From: Candidatus Hydrogenedens sp.
Lineage (GTDB): Bacteria; Hydrogenedentota; Hydrogenedentia; Hydrogenedentales; Hydrogenedentaceae
Direction: 5' to 3'
Assembly (NCBI GenBank): GCA_035378955.1
Contig: DAOSUS010000001.1
Coordinates: 1-64,000, forward strand
DNA length: 64,000 bases
Below are positions 1 through 11,200 of this stretch, in pieces. Position numbers and translations under genes: made by a program. The first letter of the stretch is position 1, and every line of letters starts with the position of its first letter. The notes beneath the pieces were generated by a model that saw only the letters and a list, made by a program, of their open reading frames with translations, did not search any database and was not told the origin of the DNA.

Positions 1-230
1 CTTATCCGTGTAATAGCTTTTATATTATTAATGAAAAAATAAATTATAAAAAAAGCATATTATTATAATAAATCATAGATTAATAAATATATGTTATTTA
101 ACAATAAGAAAAAGATAGTATGATATATAATAAATAAGAATGAAATTCCAATAGATTAATAAGTTGAATTTATTGGAAAACTATGGGTAAATTTATTTTA
201 TAAAGCAAAGTAAGACAAGGAGAGTAAAAA

Positions 231-2975
231 ATGAAATTAGTTCTATGGAACAAATTACAAATCAAGCCAGTGATATTTTTTATTATTTACTCGATTTTAT
301 TTTCCTTCTTGACCTTATGCAATGCAGGTTATGCCACTGTAATTCCAATAGCAAGTATTGAAGAGTTACAAAAAATCGGGACAGATTATCCTTTAGATGG
401 TGAATACGAATTATCTCAGGACATTGATGCTTCTGATACAGTAAATTGGAATGATGGAGCAGGTTTTCAACCGATAGGTAATGGGTTAAATCCTTTTATA
501 GGAAAATTTAATGGAAATGGTCATAAAATAAGTTATCTTTACATGAATTTTCCAGATTGTAGCAATGTGGGATTATTTGGCTATACTGGAACGGGGAGTG
601 AAGTTTCCAATGTAATAATCGATAGTTCTTGGACAGTAGGTCTGGATTATGTGGGTGCCCTTGTTGGTAGAAATTTAGATGGCACAATTAGAAACAGTGG
701 TGGAAAGTGGGGAGTGGTATACGGGAGATACAATGTTGGTGGAATTGTAGGTATGAATAATAGGACTTTAACGCTCTGTTACTCTATAAATTCTGTAGTA
801 GGAGAAAATTCCGTTGGAAATTTGTCAGGATATAACAGTGGTTCTATAAGTTATTGCTATGCAGTAGGGAAAGTTTCAGGATTATATAATACAGGTGGCC
901 TTATAGGAGAAAATTATGGACTTGTTGATAACTGTTATTCCAGAAGTATAGTCGTAGGTTTAAGATATCATATTGGAGGTTTAATTGGCGGTACCGGCGG
1001 TCCTACTTCTTCTATAACGAATTGCTATTCAACAGGTGCCGTATCGGGGTTAAATTTTGTTGGAGGGTTGATAGGGTCTAATTTTAACGGTACTACTCCA
1101 GTCACCAACAGTTACTGGGACAAGGAGTTTTCCGGTATAAATACTTCTGACGGTGGTGAAGGAAGAACAACATTGGAAATGAAACGAAAACTAACTTATA
1201 CAGATTGGAACTTTAATTCCATATGGGCAATCGTAGAGGAAATAGAATATCCCTATTTAATAGCACTGGGACCCCCAGACATAACTTTACCCCCAGAGAT
1301 AAATATTACCTCATTAGATGAATTAAATAAAATTGGTAGAGATACAGAATATCCGTGGAACGGTATTTATCACTTAACAAAAGATATAGACGCTTCTGAC
1401 ACTGCTTATTGGGATGGTGGAAAAGGTTTTACTCCGATAAAAGTATTCTTTGGTGAATTTCATGGACATGGTCATTCCATTCAAAATCTATATATCAATC
1501 GTTCGGAAGAAAAACATGTGGGGTTATTCGGTTTAGCGGGACCTACGGCTGTTTTTAAGGACATTGGGTTAGAGAATATCTCAGTTTTTGGAGCATATAA
1601 AGTGGGGGCTTTAGTCGGTGAAATGTTGGGTAAAGGTTGGGGTGAAGTAAACAATTGTTATGTTACGGGTTCCATCGAGGGAATAAACTATATAGGTGGG
1701 TCTATAGGCTATAAAAAGGGGGGTGTTTTAATCAATAATTATTCCTATTGTTCCATATCGGGGGAAAATTATATAGGCGGTCTAATTGGATACAACGAAG
1801 AAGGGTTAATTCATAAAAGTTATTTCAACGGTTCTATTTCAGCTACTAACTGGTATTGCGGTGGAATTGTGGGGTATCTTTCCTATGGAGAGACTGCTAA
1901 CTGTTTTGCTATGGGCTATATAGAAGGACTGGAAAAGGTCGGGGGAATTGCAGGAAAAAATTATTATGGTACCGTAAATAATAGTTATTCCATTGCTCAT
2001 ATAACGGGCTCCTCAAATGTAGGAGGAATTATTGGATACAATGATTCAGGAATCGTAGCAAATTGTTTTTGGGATGTTGATGTATCAGGACAAAACTGGT
2101 CTGATGGAGGAGTTGGTAAATCAACCACCGAGATGAACCAGCAAAATACTTATATAGGTTGGGATTTCTTGGATACATGGAGTATTGTTAATGAATGCAG
2201 TTATCCATGGTTAAACAATATATTGAATCCATATTTAACTATAACACCAAACATTATAGGAATGTCTCAATCCGAAGCAGAATCATTAATCAAAGATTTT
2301 GGTCTAATAATTGGTATAGTGAGTGAAGAATGTAACGATAGTATCCCTCAAGGCACAGTAATCCGTCAGTTACCGGAGGAAAATACACAAAGTTTACCAT
2401 GTAGTGTTATTGACTTTGTTGTATCAAGTGGACCCTGTTTTGTAGAGGTACCAAATATTATAGGGCTCACTCAAAGTGAAGCGGAGAATATAATAACAGC
2501 AGCAGGTCTATCCTTAGGAACCGTAAGTGAGCAATGCAGTGAGATAGAAGCAGGAAAGGTAATCGGCCAAACACCTGAAGGTGGAACACAACTTTCGTTA
2601 GGTAGTTCTGTAAACCTAATAGTATCAACTGGACCCTGTTCAGATGGAGAAGGCATACGGGAAGGTATTTGGGAGGGAGAAGGATTTATAGAAGGGGCAA
2701 CCGAAGGAAGTTTCGAAGGAGAAGGCACTTTAGAGGGGAACTTAGAAGGAATGGTAGAAGGTACAATTGAAGGGGAAGGAACTCTCGAAGGCGAAGGAAT
2801 AAGTGAAGGGGAAGTAGAAGGCGAATATTATCCTCCACATGATGCCGACCCGAATGGAGATTGGGAAATCAGTCTTTCCGAACTGCTCCGGATAATCCAA
2901 TTCTTCAATATGGGAGGCTATTACCCATGCCCAGGTCAAACCGAAGACAACTACTGCCCAGGAAAATTAAAGTAG
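231..2975 (+). CDS. Secreted GLUG-repeat protein with two PASTA domains, Glu-Gly-rich linker and C-terminal calcium-loop module
   Basis: The 914-residue protein starts with a signal peptide (about residues 1-34). Two homologous halves follow, each opening with a block of the type DIDASDT..W..G.GF.PI (about residues 65 and 390). Each half carries many short Gly-rich GLUG-like repeats of the form VGGLIG.N.G, typical of surface beta-solenoids. Two PASTA-like domains (about 670-735 and 738-803) share the motif PNIIG(M/L)(S/T)QSEAE. A linker rich in EGE and GEG runs from about 804 to 866. The last 50 residues hold a D.DPNGDWEIS calcium-type loop followed by SELLRIIQFFN. A strong ribosome site (aaggag) precedes the ATG. 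PASTA domains usually bind peptidoglycan in kinases; here they sit in a secreted protein, so carbohydrate or cell-surface adhesion is an inference. Arginine codons are mostly AGA, unlike most genes here. Confidence 0.85.
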   Translation: MKLVLWNKLQIKPVIFFIIYSILFSFLTLCNAGYATVIPIASIEELQKIGTDYPLDGEYELSQDIDASDTVNWNDGAGFQPIGNGLNPFIGKFNGNGHKISYLYMNFPDCSNVGLFGYTGTGSEVSNVIIDSSWTVGLDYVGALVGRNLDGTIRNSGGKWGVVYGRYNVGGIVGMNNRTLTLCYSINSVVGENSVGNLSGYNSGSISYCYAVGKVSGLYNTGGLIGENYGLVDNCYSRSIVVGLRYHIGGLIGGTGGPTSSITNCYSTGAVSGLNFVGGLIGSNFNGTTPVTNSYWDKEFSGINTSDGGEGRTTLEMKRKLTYTDWNFNSIWAIVEEIEYPYLIALGPPDITLPPEINITSLDELNKIGRDTEYPWNGIYHLTKDIDASDTAYWDGGKGFTPIKVFFGEFHGHGHSIQNLYINRSEEKHVGLFGLAGPTAVFKDIGLENISVFGAYKVGALVGEMLGKGWGEVNNCYVTGSIEGINYIGGSIGYKKGGVLINNYSYCSISGENYIGGLIGYNEEGLIHKSYFNGSISATNWYCGGIVGYLSYGETANCFAMGYIEGLEKVGGIAGKNYYGTVNNSYSIAHITGSSNVGGIIGYNDSGIVANCFWDVDVSGQNWSDGGVGKSTTEMNQQNTYIGWDFLDTWSIVNECSYPWLNNILNPYLTITPNIIGMSQSEAESLIKDFGLIIGIVSEECNDSIPQGTVIRQLPEENTQSLPCSVIDFVVSSGPCFVEVPNIIGLTQSEAENIITAAGLSLGTVSEQCSEIEAGKVIGQTPEGGTQLSLGSSVNLIVSTGPCSDGEGIREGIWEGEGFIEGATEGSFEGEGTLEGNLEGMVEGTIEGEGTLEGEGISEGEVEGEYYPPHDADPNGDWEISLSELLRIIQFFNMGGYYPCPGQTEDNYCPGKLK

Positions 2976-3346
2976 TAAATATTAAATACATTAAAATTGT
3001 TTTAATACAAATAAAAAACGAAATATAAATACCAATAAATAGGATTTTAGACTGGATTTAAATTAATTAAAATTATAATCACAAACACCCCAAATACACA
3101 TGAATAAAAAATCATCATGTATTATTTTATTCAAAAAAGATTCTAAAACACCTCCACTTCCGGTATTTAATCCATCATACAATTCGTTCATTTGTGTCAT
3201 GCAAATCCTGTTTAATTATTTTTAGGTATTGGCTATTATCAAGCGCCTTTTTTCCTCCGTGGCCCTTGTGTTAATTTTCTTTATGTCCTCTGTGGTTCAT
3301 TCTTTCAACATATAGGAAACCGAATAAAAAAATTCCTCTCTTATAC

Positions 3347-3403
3347 CTTCATTCGTAGCCAATAAATCTTTTGTGAACTTGTTAAAATATGTTTTCACAG
3401 AAG
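3347..3403 (-). repeat. Dispersed 57-bp repeat, inverted copy of 15600-15657
   Basis: The segment starts cttcattcgtag and ends ttttcacagaag. The reverse complement of 15600-15657 has the same ends and an almost identical right half, with differences in the middle. It lies just left of the GTAG hairpin at 3442. Confidence 0.8.
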
Positions 3404-3441
3404 CTAGGAAGTTTCTACTACGAGTTTTATATACCCCTTCT

Positions 3442-3463
3442 GTAGCTGAAGTGTTCCCACTTC
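3442..3463 (+). repeat. GTAG-headed hairpin unit
   Basis: GTAG, then CT, then GAAGTG-TTCC-CACTTC, a 6-bp perfect stem. The same head (tagctgaag) occurs at 15378-15386, and a related minus-strand unit lies at 50488-50522. It resembles a REP-type palindrome. Confidence 0.5.
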
Positions 3464-3692
3464 TGGCATTTTTACAACCACGAACGAAAACAAATATAAA
3501 ATATTTCTTTATCATTCACGCATTCTTGGCATATAAATCCTGTGATATTCTTTAACACATAGAGTACAGAGACTTTACACAAAGTTCACAATGTAGCATT
3601 TATCTCATTTTGTTATACACATTTTCTTATTTATAACCGATTTATGTTTGTCTGTTTGTTATAAATATTTTCTTTATGTAGAAAGGGAGGGG

Positions 3693-4520
3693 TTAGTAAA
3701 GGGTTTTTATTTGTATATCGAACTGGTTATTCTTTATGGTTATTTCAGAAAAACCCCCGTTTCTTTGTTGCGAATAAAATAGCGGTGGGGAAGATAAATA
3801 GGTAACAAGTGGCTGAGCGTCATCTTTATTCAAACTGTAATGATGAACATGTCCTGCGATGTAGAGTATGGGCACTTTCGTTTTAACAAGTATTTCACGA
3901 AGCAGGTCGGAATTTTTTAATCTATGGGAATAGGAAGAATAATACTCTGGCGTATGGTGTAAAACAGGGTAATGGGCACAAACAATGGCTGGTCTTTCAA
4001 GGGATACAATAATTTTTTCTAGTCGTTGTAATTGCTCTCTGTCTATTATTCCACGCGCAGAAAGGATATTGGGTCGAACCGTATGAATAAGGATTAACGG
4101 TGTCCCATCGGGCAAATGTACAACAGCAGGATAGGTTTTAGGTGGGGAATATTCTGAAAATAAAGTTTCGTATCTTTTATTTCGGACGGCTTCAAAGGTA
4201 TAGTAATCATGGTTCCCGGGGATAATATAAACCGATAAGTTTTTTTTACGAATACTATCTATGAAGTTTTTAGCGAGAAGAAACTCTTCTTCAAGAGCAG
4301 TTACCGTTAAATCTCCGGTCACAATAACCACAACATTTTTGTATTGGCTCAAGAAGTTTAGGAATCGTTCTGCCCCACTAAAATCAAATCTTTTTTTACG
4401 ATTCAGTTCCCAATTCAAACACCCCAATATCCGCTTATTAAATAACTTCAAAATATTCCCAGGAAATTGAAAAAAATGCAAGTCTGTAATATGAATTATT
4501 TTCAAATTATTATCATCCAT
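3693..4520 (-). CDS. Calcineurin-like metallophosphoesterase
   Basis: The 275-residue protein has all five blocks of the calcineurin-like phosphoesterase fold: D13-L-H15, G69-D70, G102-N103-H104-D105, H183 in CAHYP, and G223-H224-V-H226. These residues bind two metals and hydrolyse a phosphomono- or diester. No signal peptide or membrane segment is visible, so a cytoplasmic location is likely. It lies 17 bases after the alpha/beta hydrolase gene and is probably the last gene of that three-gene minus-strand operon. The substrate cannot be told. It is not obviously LpxH, and cAMP phosphodiesterase-like members of the family are equally possible. Confidence 0.85.
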   Translation of the reverse strand: MDDNNLKIIHITDLHFFQFPGNILKLFNKRILGCLNWELNRKKRFDFSGAERFLNFLSQYKNVVVIVTGDLTVTALEEEFLLAKNFIDSIRKKNLSVYIIPGNHDYYTFEAVRNKRYETLFSEYSPPKTYPAVVHLPDGTPLILIHTVRPNILSARGIIDREQLQRLEKIIVSLERPAIVCAHYPVLHHTPEYYSSYSHRLKNSDLLREILVKTKVPILYIAGHVHHYSLNKDDAQPLVTYLSSPPLFYSQQRNGGFSEITIKNNQFDIQIKTLY

Positions 4521-4537
4521 TGGTGTAAAATCTCAAC

Positions 4538-6832
4538 CTAATTTAGTAGTGCTACAAGGTCATTTAAATCTTTGACTTGTTTTTGAATGGTTATAGGAGC
4601 AAGGAAAGAAACATTGGGATTTACATGAAAAACAGAGCAGTTTCGTTCAGGGCTAATCCACCATAGAGCATTTTGAATATCGCCAATGCTTCGAATACAT
4701 GGAATATAAAAATATTGTTCCCAAATACTGTCATCATTCAGGTCAAGCTCGTTCATATCCGCAAAGATAGGGTCTGCTTTATCGCAAATAGCCCCAGCAA
4801 ATAATGACAAAACACCGGCATTGCCCATACCAATCAATGCAATCGGTGTTTGCAAATCTCTGCGGGAACTCAACCAAACCAGCGATGTAATAATATCCTG
4901 CACCTGTTCCGAAGAACGAGTATTTAAGAAAGTGTCCAGATAATTCGAGGTTTCTTTTCGCTTAACTTTTTCCCGTGGCGATTGATGTTCCCCTGTTAGA
5001 AATAGGTCTATCAAGGCAATTGCATACCCCTTTTGCATAAGATTTTGAAGTGCCGTCTGAAGCGAACCATCCGGGTTTATAAAATATCCTTTTCCTTCAT
5101 GATGCACGAATAGCACAACCTTCTGTGTCTCCGCTTTATTAGACCTGTAAAGTAACAAAGGTATCTGGTCATGAATTTTTGCCCGCGATATTATCCATCG
5201 CTCTAATACAAATGTTGATTCCCTGCTTACAGAGGCACAGTTCCCAAAAGTATCGTTTACCGCAGGCACTTCTGCCCCGGTTACAATAGCAAGGGAATGT
5301 TTATCTTTTTCTCGAAACTCTTTTACCTGTTCCGCTTTTATTGAAACATACTTATCCCGCAACAATTTTTTCTCTGAAACAAATTTATTTAATATATTCT
5401 CATAGCCTGTTTGCTTCCATTCTTCAATTTTTTCATCCGTAAAAACACGAAGCGATTGTTTTGGGGGCACCTCAAAATCGGCTTCCGAGAATTGTTCCCA
5501 GTTTTGCTGTGGGAAGAATTGTTTCCCAAAAAACCGATACACCGCTTCACGACTATTCTTATTATAGTTATGTGCTGCGTTGAACTGCTGGTACTCCAAA
5601 TTCATTTCTTTACCATACAATTCATAGATACTGCGTATAGCAGGGTATTCAACCCGTGGAGTTGCCCAAGTCCAATCACCTGTAGCACATACAAGTATCA
5701 TGGGTCTCGGCGCCATCAATGACCCAATTTCCATATTTGACGCATTCCTACGAATTAATGGGGCATTTTCACAAATACAACCTCCCTGCATGGAACAGGA
5801 AATCATGTTAACGGGTGCTGCAACCTTAACTCGTGGGTCTACAGAAAACAGCAAGAATGTTTGTGTTCCTCCACCAGATGCGCCTGTGCATGCAATTTGT
5901 TCAGGGTCAACATCCGGCAGTGTTTGCAGAAAATCCAACGACCGAATACTATTCCATAACTGCACCGCACATGGATGAATACCCCATAATTTCAGCAAAT
6001 TAGTACCCCAATTATGAGGAAGTTGTTGGGAATCGTTATAACCCACCATATCATAACTAAAAACAACAAAGCCCATACGAGCCAAAGTAATACATCGCCC
6101 CGGCACAGAACCGATATCACTATTTTCCAATCGTCCTTCTTTCCAATGTCCATGAGGACACAAAACACCCGGATGTTTACCCGCTTTTACAGGACGATAT
6201 AAGTTACCTGTAACATAGAACCCGGGCAACGACTCGAAATATACCTTTTCCACAGTAAATCCCTCTCCCTGAAACTTATCCAATACATTTGCGTTCAACG
6301 CACACTTTTCACGCTCAGGAAAAATACCACATGCAATAGATATGGTCCTACGAAGCTGTTCTGCAAACGATTCCCAGTTCTGCAAACTTTCAAAATGGGG
6401 CATGGTAAAGACTGTGTTTGTGTTGCGTATCATCTCCACACGAGCATCCAATACTCGTTCTGGCTCCTGTAAAACCCGTGCATATTTACACCACGCCTCC
6501 GGATTATAATCTGTCTGATTGGATAGAACTATAGAAAAAATATTTATATCCCCCTCAACCTGTATATTTCGTCCACTTTTTAAGGCTATTGATTTTAAGT
6601 TTAACCAGATATGGTCTGTGGCGTCTTTTTTGTCCTTTTCCTTCTCAGGTGCAGAATAGGGTAACTTTTGTCTATCTATACTAATTTCTCCCGATTTACC
6701 TTTTTCTACCCAGACCCAAACCGTATAATTTCCATCCTCTGGAACTTTTATTTCGCCCCATTCATAGGCATTGACCCATAGAATTGCATGGAATAGGATA
6801 AAATGTATAGAAAACAAAGTTGTAGTAAGCAT
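4538..6832 (-). CDS. Secreted two-domain alpha/beta hydrolase, acetyl-xylan-esterase-like
   Basis: The 764-residue protein has an N-terminal signal-like segment, then a small beta-rich region (about 25-110). A first alpha/beta hydrolase domain follows, with nucleophile elbow GASGGG (Ser319), an upstream HGHW oxyanion-type motif and MAPRPMILVCATGD before the expected acid. A second hydrolase-like half (about 570-764) keeps the core strands (VVLFVHHEG, GYAIALIDLF) but has GMGNAG at the elbow, with Asn instead of Ser, so it is probably not catalytic. The family includes acetyl-xylan and related sugar esterases, so deacylation of polysaccharide is a reasonable inference. The start follows aaggaa, which lies in the end of the upstream sialidase-like gene; only three bases separate the two genes. 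Confidence 0.8.
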   Translation of the reverse strand: MLTTTLFSIHFILFHAILWVNAYEWGEIKVPEDGNYTVWVWVEKGKSGEISIDRQKLPYSAPEKEKDKKDATDHIWLNLKSIALKSGRNIQVEGDINIFSIVLSNQTDYNPEAWCKYARVLQEPERVLDARVEMIRNTNTVFTMPHFESLQNWESFAEQLRRTISIACGIFPEREKCALNANVLDKFQGEGFTVEKVYFESLPGFYVTGNLYRPVKAGKHPGVLCPHGHWKEGRLENSDIGSVPGRCITLARMGFVVFSYDMVGYNDSQQLPHNWGTNLLKLWGIHPCAVQLWNSIRSLDFLQTLPDVDPEQIACTGASGGGTQTFLLFSVDPRVKVAAPVNMISCSMQGGCICENAPLIRRNASNMEIGSLMAPRPMILVCATGDWTWATPRVEYPAIRSIYELYGKEMNLEYQQFNAAHNYNKNSREAVYRFFGKQFFPQQNWEQFSEADFEVPPKQSLRVFTDEKIEEWKQTGYENILNKFVSEKKLLRDKYVSIKAEQVKEFREKDKHSLAIVTGAEVPAVNDTFGNCASVSRESTFVLERWIISRAKIHDQIPLLLYRSNKAETQKVVLFVHHEGKGYFINPDGSLQTALQNLMQKGYAIALIDLFLTGEHQSPREKVKRKETSNYLDTFLNTRSSEQVQDIITSLVWLSSRRDLQTPIALIGMGNAGVLSLFAGAICDKADPIFADMNELDLNDDSIWEQYFYIPCIRSIGDIQNALWWISPERNCSVFHVNPNVSFLAPITIQKQVKDLNDLVALLN

Positions 6833-6835
6833 AAA

Positions 6836-7945
6836 TTATTCCTTGTCTTTACCTTTTTCATTCCAGTTAATAAGTTGCTCTTCTGCAAAAATAGCCAGAT
6901 TAATCTGTGTCCGTTCATGCGAGGTAAATATCAAGGCAATTCTACCATCTTTCAATTGTATGGCATACGGGTAAGCATACGAATCTTTTCCCCGAACAAG
7001 GTCTCTCTTAATCTTCCATGTTTTCCCTTCATCCATTGAAATGGCTACGGATAAAGGATTTCTGTCCCCAGGATTGTCATTAAAAAACAATAAAAGATGC
7101 CCATTTTTTAATTTAATAAGGTCAACAGCGGCGTTCGGATTAACAAACTCCGTATCTACTCCGTCTGTCCATGTTTTTCCACCATCAAACGACTCTGTCT
7201 TCACAATAAAACCATCCGGAATAGGGTCATACCCTCCCCCACGACGACAATACGCTAAAAGATGTGTATCACTCAACGCAACAACAGAGGGCTGCAAATT
7301 CCCTATACGCGAGCGGACATGATTGCTCTGCGTCCATGTGCGTGTTTTTAAATCATGAATAAAAAATACAGAACTGGTTTCGGGTGCGGTAAATTCCGGG
7401 TTTTCCCCTTTCTCATGATAGGCAGGCAGAATAAACTTATTGTCGCTTAATAATAAGGGTTGAGAACGCACCATCATACCAGGGTCAAATGCAAGCACAG
7501 CAGAATCAGACCATGTATTAGCGCCATCTCTTGAAATTTTATAATGTATCCGCGAAGTGCACCATGTTTCTCCATATCGAACTACATAAAACAACCAGAC
7601 AATGCCATTCGGTCCCTGCCAGACCACAGGATTCCCTTCACCAAGCCAGGGAATATCTGCAATAACTACTGGCGGTTGCCATTGGTCAGAATCTTTCGGC
7701 TTCCTTGACCCAAACACTTTTGTATCATCTTCATACTCACCACTACCGCAATAATACGCTAAATATAAATCACCATTATCCAATTCTGTGATAGATGCCG
7801 GATGTTTATACTTTCCTCCCGGTGTCTCTGTCCCAAATACCTTTTGAATAGATATTTCAGGATTTACACACACCACTTTCGGAAAAGAATAAGCAAACTG
7901 CCCCATAAGTAACATTGGAAGCAAAACAAAACTGCAATATCTCAT
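6836..7945 (-). CDS. Secreted sialidase-fold (BNR/Asp-box) protein
   Basis: The 369-residue protein starts with a signal peptide (about residues 1-20). Asp-box motifs recur at about 139 (SRDGANTW), 251 (SFDGGKTW) and 302 (SMDEGKTW), the mark of six-bladed sialidase-type propellers. It could be an exo-sialidase or another glycosidase or sugar lyase of this fold; the Arg triad cannot be assigned by eye. The start is supported by ggag seven to eight bases upstream. It heads an operon with the acetyl-esterase-like hydrolase and a metallophosphoesterase, which suggests breakdown of a decorated extracellular polysaccharide. Confidence 0.8.
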   Translation of the reverse strand: MRYCSFVLLPMLLMGQFAYSFPKVVCVNPEISIQKVFGTETPGGKYKHPASITELDNGDLYLAYYCGSGEYEDDTKVFGSRKPKDSDQWQPPVVIADIPWLGEGNPVVWQGPNGIVWLFYVVRYGETWCTSRIHYKISRDGANTWSDSAVLAFDPGMMVRSQPLLLSDNKFILPAYHEKGENPEFTAPETSSVFFIHDLKTRTWTQSNHVRSRIGNLQPSVVALSDTHLLAYCRRGGGYDPIPDGFIVKTESFDGGKTWTDGVDTEFVNPNAAVDLIKLKNGHLLLFFNDNPGDRNPLSVAISMDEGKTWKIKRDLVRGKDSYAYPYAIQLKDGRIALIFTSHERTQINLAIFAEEQLINWNEKGKDKE

Positions 7946-8217
7946 TATATAGCTCCTTAACTATGTAGAAATATTTTTTTAATAATTCTATACGGATATA
8001 GGATAAAAGTCAAAAAGAGAAGTCCCTCGTTTTTTATTGGACAAATCCTACATCCATTGGACTTGTTAGAATTTTTTAATAGAACCGATAAATAATAATA
8101 CCTATAGCACTTATCTTTTGTATAATGTAAACAACAGAAATTCAGTGAACCAAAAGGAGTATTTTTTACATTTAATAAATATAACTATTTAAAGGAAAAA
8201 CTCAGGGAAATAACGAT

Positions 8218-11200
8218 ATGTTTGTTAAAAAATTTGTTCCATACAACAATATCCTTCTACTATTACCTATTGCAGTAATCACGGCAATCCTATTATCAGG
8301 GTTTATGTCCGAAAAAGTTTATGCAGGAAATATCGGACAATCCCCTATTAATATGATTAAATTACTCGATTACACCATCCAGACGCAGCAGAGCTTTGAT
8401 ATAAACAATCTGCACATATCATCACCTATGAATGGGAAAACGGTGAAAGTCTTAGCAAATAGTTACAACCTGTCTCGCTTAAATATCTACATACCTGTTC
8501 TTGCCAATTATCCCGAAACTACAACGGACACAATTACCTTTGTTGCCTGTAATGAAAGCGACATTTGTTTTAACAACGAACAGTGGATAGGTAATGTATT
8601 TTCCGACACAATCCTTATTCCAGGTCAAACCCACATTAATCTTCGACCATATATAAGCGGTTCCGTTTCTTCTCAAAACCTATCCATTTACGGACTTATA
8701 AACGCCAAGAATAAACAGACAGAACCTTATATTGTTTTTTCTTATACCTATACTAATAATCCATCTGAAACTATACAGGTTCAACTCGAAGAAGTATCTT
8801 CCTCTGTGGATACAGACAGCAATGGATTGCCCGATAATATGAATAGCGTTCTATTATCGGGTGAATTTTGGGCAGCAAACCAATGGGTAAATAGTGCATT
8901 GCGGAATGTATACATTCAAAACATAGATGTTACGGGGGATACAACAAAAGTTGTCCCATTAAGCTCCGTCGAAATAGAAGTTCCCACACTTGGAAAATTA
9001 AAAGAGACAGGAATTTTACCCGCACAAACAGAATTTGCCTGTCTAATGACAATTCTCTCCGATGATATTTCCGCACAGATAGATACAGTTACACAGAACC
9101 CCGTTGAGAAAGACCTGTCTTCATGGATGGAAGAGGCAATGAGCAAAGCACCGGGAAATGCCAATCAGGAAATAGGTTTTATAGGCATTTACCTGCTTTA
9201 TAAAGATGAACAGGGTCATAATCACATTTTATCCCTGCCAGAATCTTCTTCTATAAAAGTGAATATACAGGGACTGTCAAAACCCGATTGGGTGAAAATA
9301 AAGCCATTTTCATTCCCATCAACAGTAACAGAAAATGATTTAACTAACGACCCAGAAAAAGAGAGTAAATGGACAGAAATCCTATCTACGACAAATACAC
9401 AAGGAATAACCTTTAATATTCAGGAAAGTGGAATTATTGCACTTTACAATTTAGGACTTAATATAACCAGCGTTACTCCAAATCAAATCCCACAAGGTAT
9501 AGAAACACCTTTAACATTGCAGGGAATAATCCCTGTTAATACCGCGAAAAGTATAACCCAGGCATCTGAGTTATATGAAATTCGAATAGATGGGAAAGTT
9601 GCTTCTTTTCGTGATGGCTCCTCAAACAATTCCAACATGGCTATTACTGCTTACAATGGTTCCCATGAAAACCGAATGTTCGTAACGGCTCCAGCAATCT
9701 CCACAACGGGCAATGTAGACCTTGAAATTATAGATAAGACCGTTAATGGACTGTCCTTCCTTTTCCCCGACGCAATTTCTGTGTTAGGTGTATTTCATAT
9801 AACTGCGGAAATTGAACGGGGACCCAATGCACAATCGCAAGAAGCAGCGATTGTCATAAACCCTGTTAAAAATCCTTCCCTTCCCGAAGATGGAATGTTT
9901 TTCGATGGGGATATGGTAACTTTATCTGTTCAAAATATTGATGAGCAAGACCAGTTCGATGGATGGTATTCTGAGGATGGAACCCTATTCTCCCGTTTAA
10001 CCGAACTTATTATCCGTGTTAAAGAAAATTTAAACTTAAAAGCACGAATCCTTCGGCGACAATATACTTTAAGTATTACCATAGACCCACCCGATACAGG
10101 AACCGTCATATTAAATCCTCCGGGAGAAACCTTTGCACCGGGAACAGAGGTAGAACTCACTGCAGAGCCAGCACCGGGATTTCAATTTAAAAATTGGCTT
10201 CTTCCAAAGAATAAAACATCTACGGTTAACCCACTGAAATTTACCCTGGATGAGAATTCCTCCATAACCGCAGTATTTGAAACGGGACCGCCAGAATTTT
10301 CAGGCATCGCCCGCCTCGCCAATGGTAATTTTGAGACGGACGATATCGGTAAAGAACGATTGGTCGTTTGGGCTTTCGGTGGTTTGGTATGGCGGATAAA
10401 TGGATACAATTTAGAAAAAGACACAACTTTACAACTCGTAGATGCTAAAACAGGGAACGACATTGGCTCTCCCTTTACAGGTATTAACATAGCAGAAGAT
10501 GGAACCTATCTCGATTTTATTATTCCACCTTATCCCCTTTATTCAGACACCATGCCTTCTTATGTCGATGTTGATATTAAAACGGGAACATATACAGTTC
10601 CTGCGTTTCGCTATTATCATTACTTAAAAGACAATTTTAATATTTATACCACAGCATTTGTAACGGACTTATCCAAAGCAGAAAGTATTTCTATTTTTAT
10701 TGATGGTGCAGCCCAAGGTTCCATTCAATTCCCTATAACAGGCGAAAGCGGGAATAAAACCTATGGTCTGGTGCGTGTTATACAAATTTTGAACAATCCA
10801 ACTCCTTCCGCAGCAGCAAGCCTTTTAGGGAACACACTCATTCATGGCGGAAACTACGGCTCACCTATAGAAGGCACTTATGAAGTGGCATACTACCTTT
10901 ATCAGGAGGATACATCTACAGACACAGACCCGCAGGAAGTGGGAACTGTCGTTTATTCTTCAGCAAAAGATGCACAGAAAAAACCTCTATTCACCCAGCC
11001 TGTTTCTCCCTATAACCTCGATGGGACAGCGAATAATGTACCGACTATAAAAATTACCCTGCCTACAAATGGTCTCGATTACAATTATTTCCGTGGAGGA
11101 ATAACTGTTTTCGGACAATCTTCAGAGTATAACTACATAAGCAATCAGGTTGTCCCTAAACAGCGAACGGCTTATCAATCACAAATATTAGCCACAGATA

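Larger units (their letters stand above)
2976..3692. other. Intergenic region with dispersed repeats
   Basis: This lies between two convergent genes and has no credible coding sequence. Its first 250 bases are plain AT-rich DNA. From about 3240 to 3600 it is built of fragments that recur in the intergenic regions at 15.2-15.9 kb and 50.1-50.6 kb. Bases 3243-3304 resemble 50388-50447. Bases 3347-3403 are an inverted copy of 15600-15657. Bases 3528-3556 match 15525-15553. Bases 3555-3597 resemble 50322-50366. Short open frames here are translations of these repeats. Confidence 0.75.

Noticed and set aside
3373..3555. Open frame of 60 codons
   Set aside because: It lies in repeated DNA and has no ribosome site; a minus-strand frame at 3297-3515 overlaps it for the same reason.
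3693..4520. LpxH (lipid A pyrophosphatase) as identity of the metallophosphoesterase
   Set aside because: It is far from the lpx genes and next to secreted glycan enzymes; the calcineurin motifs alone do not give substrate.
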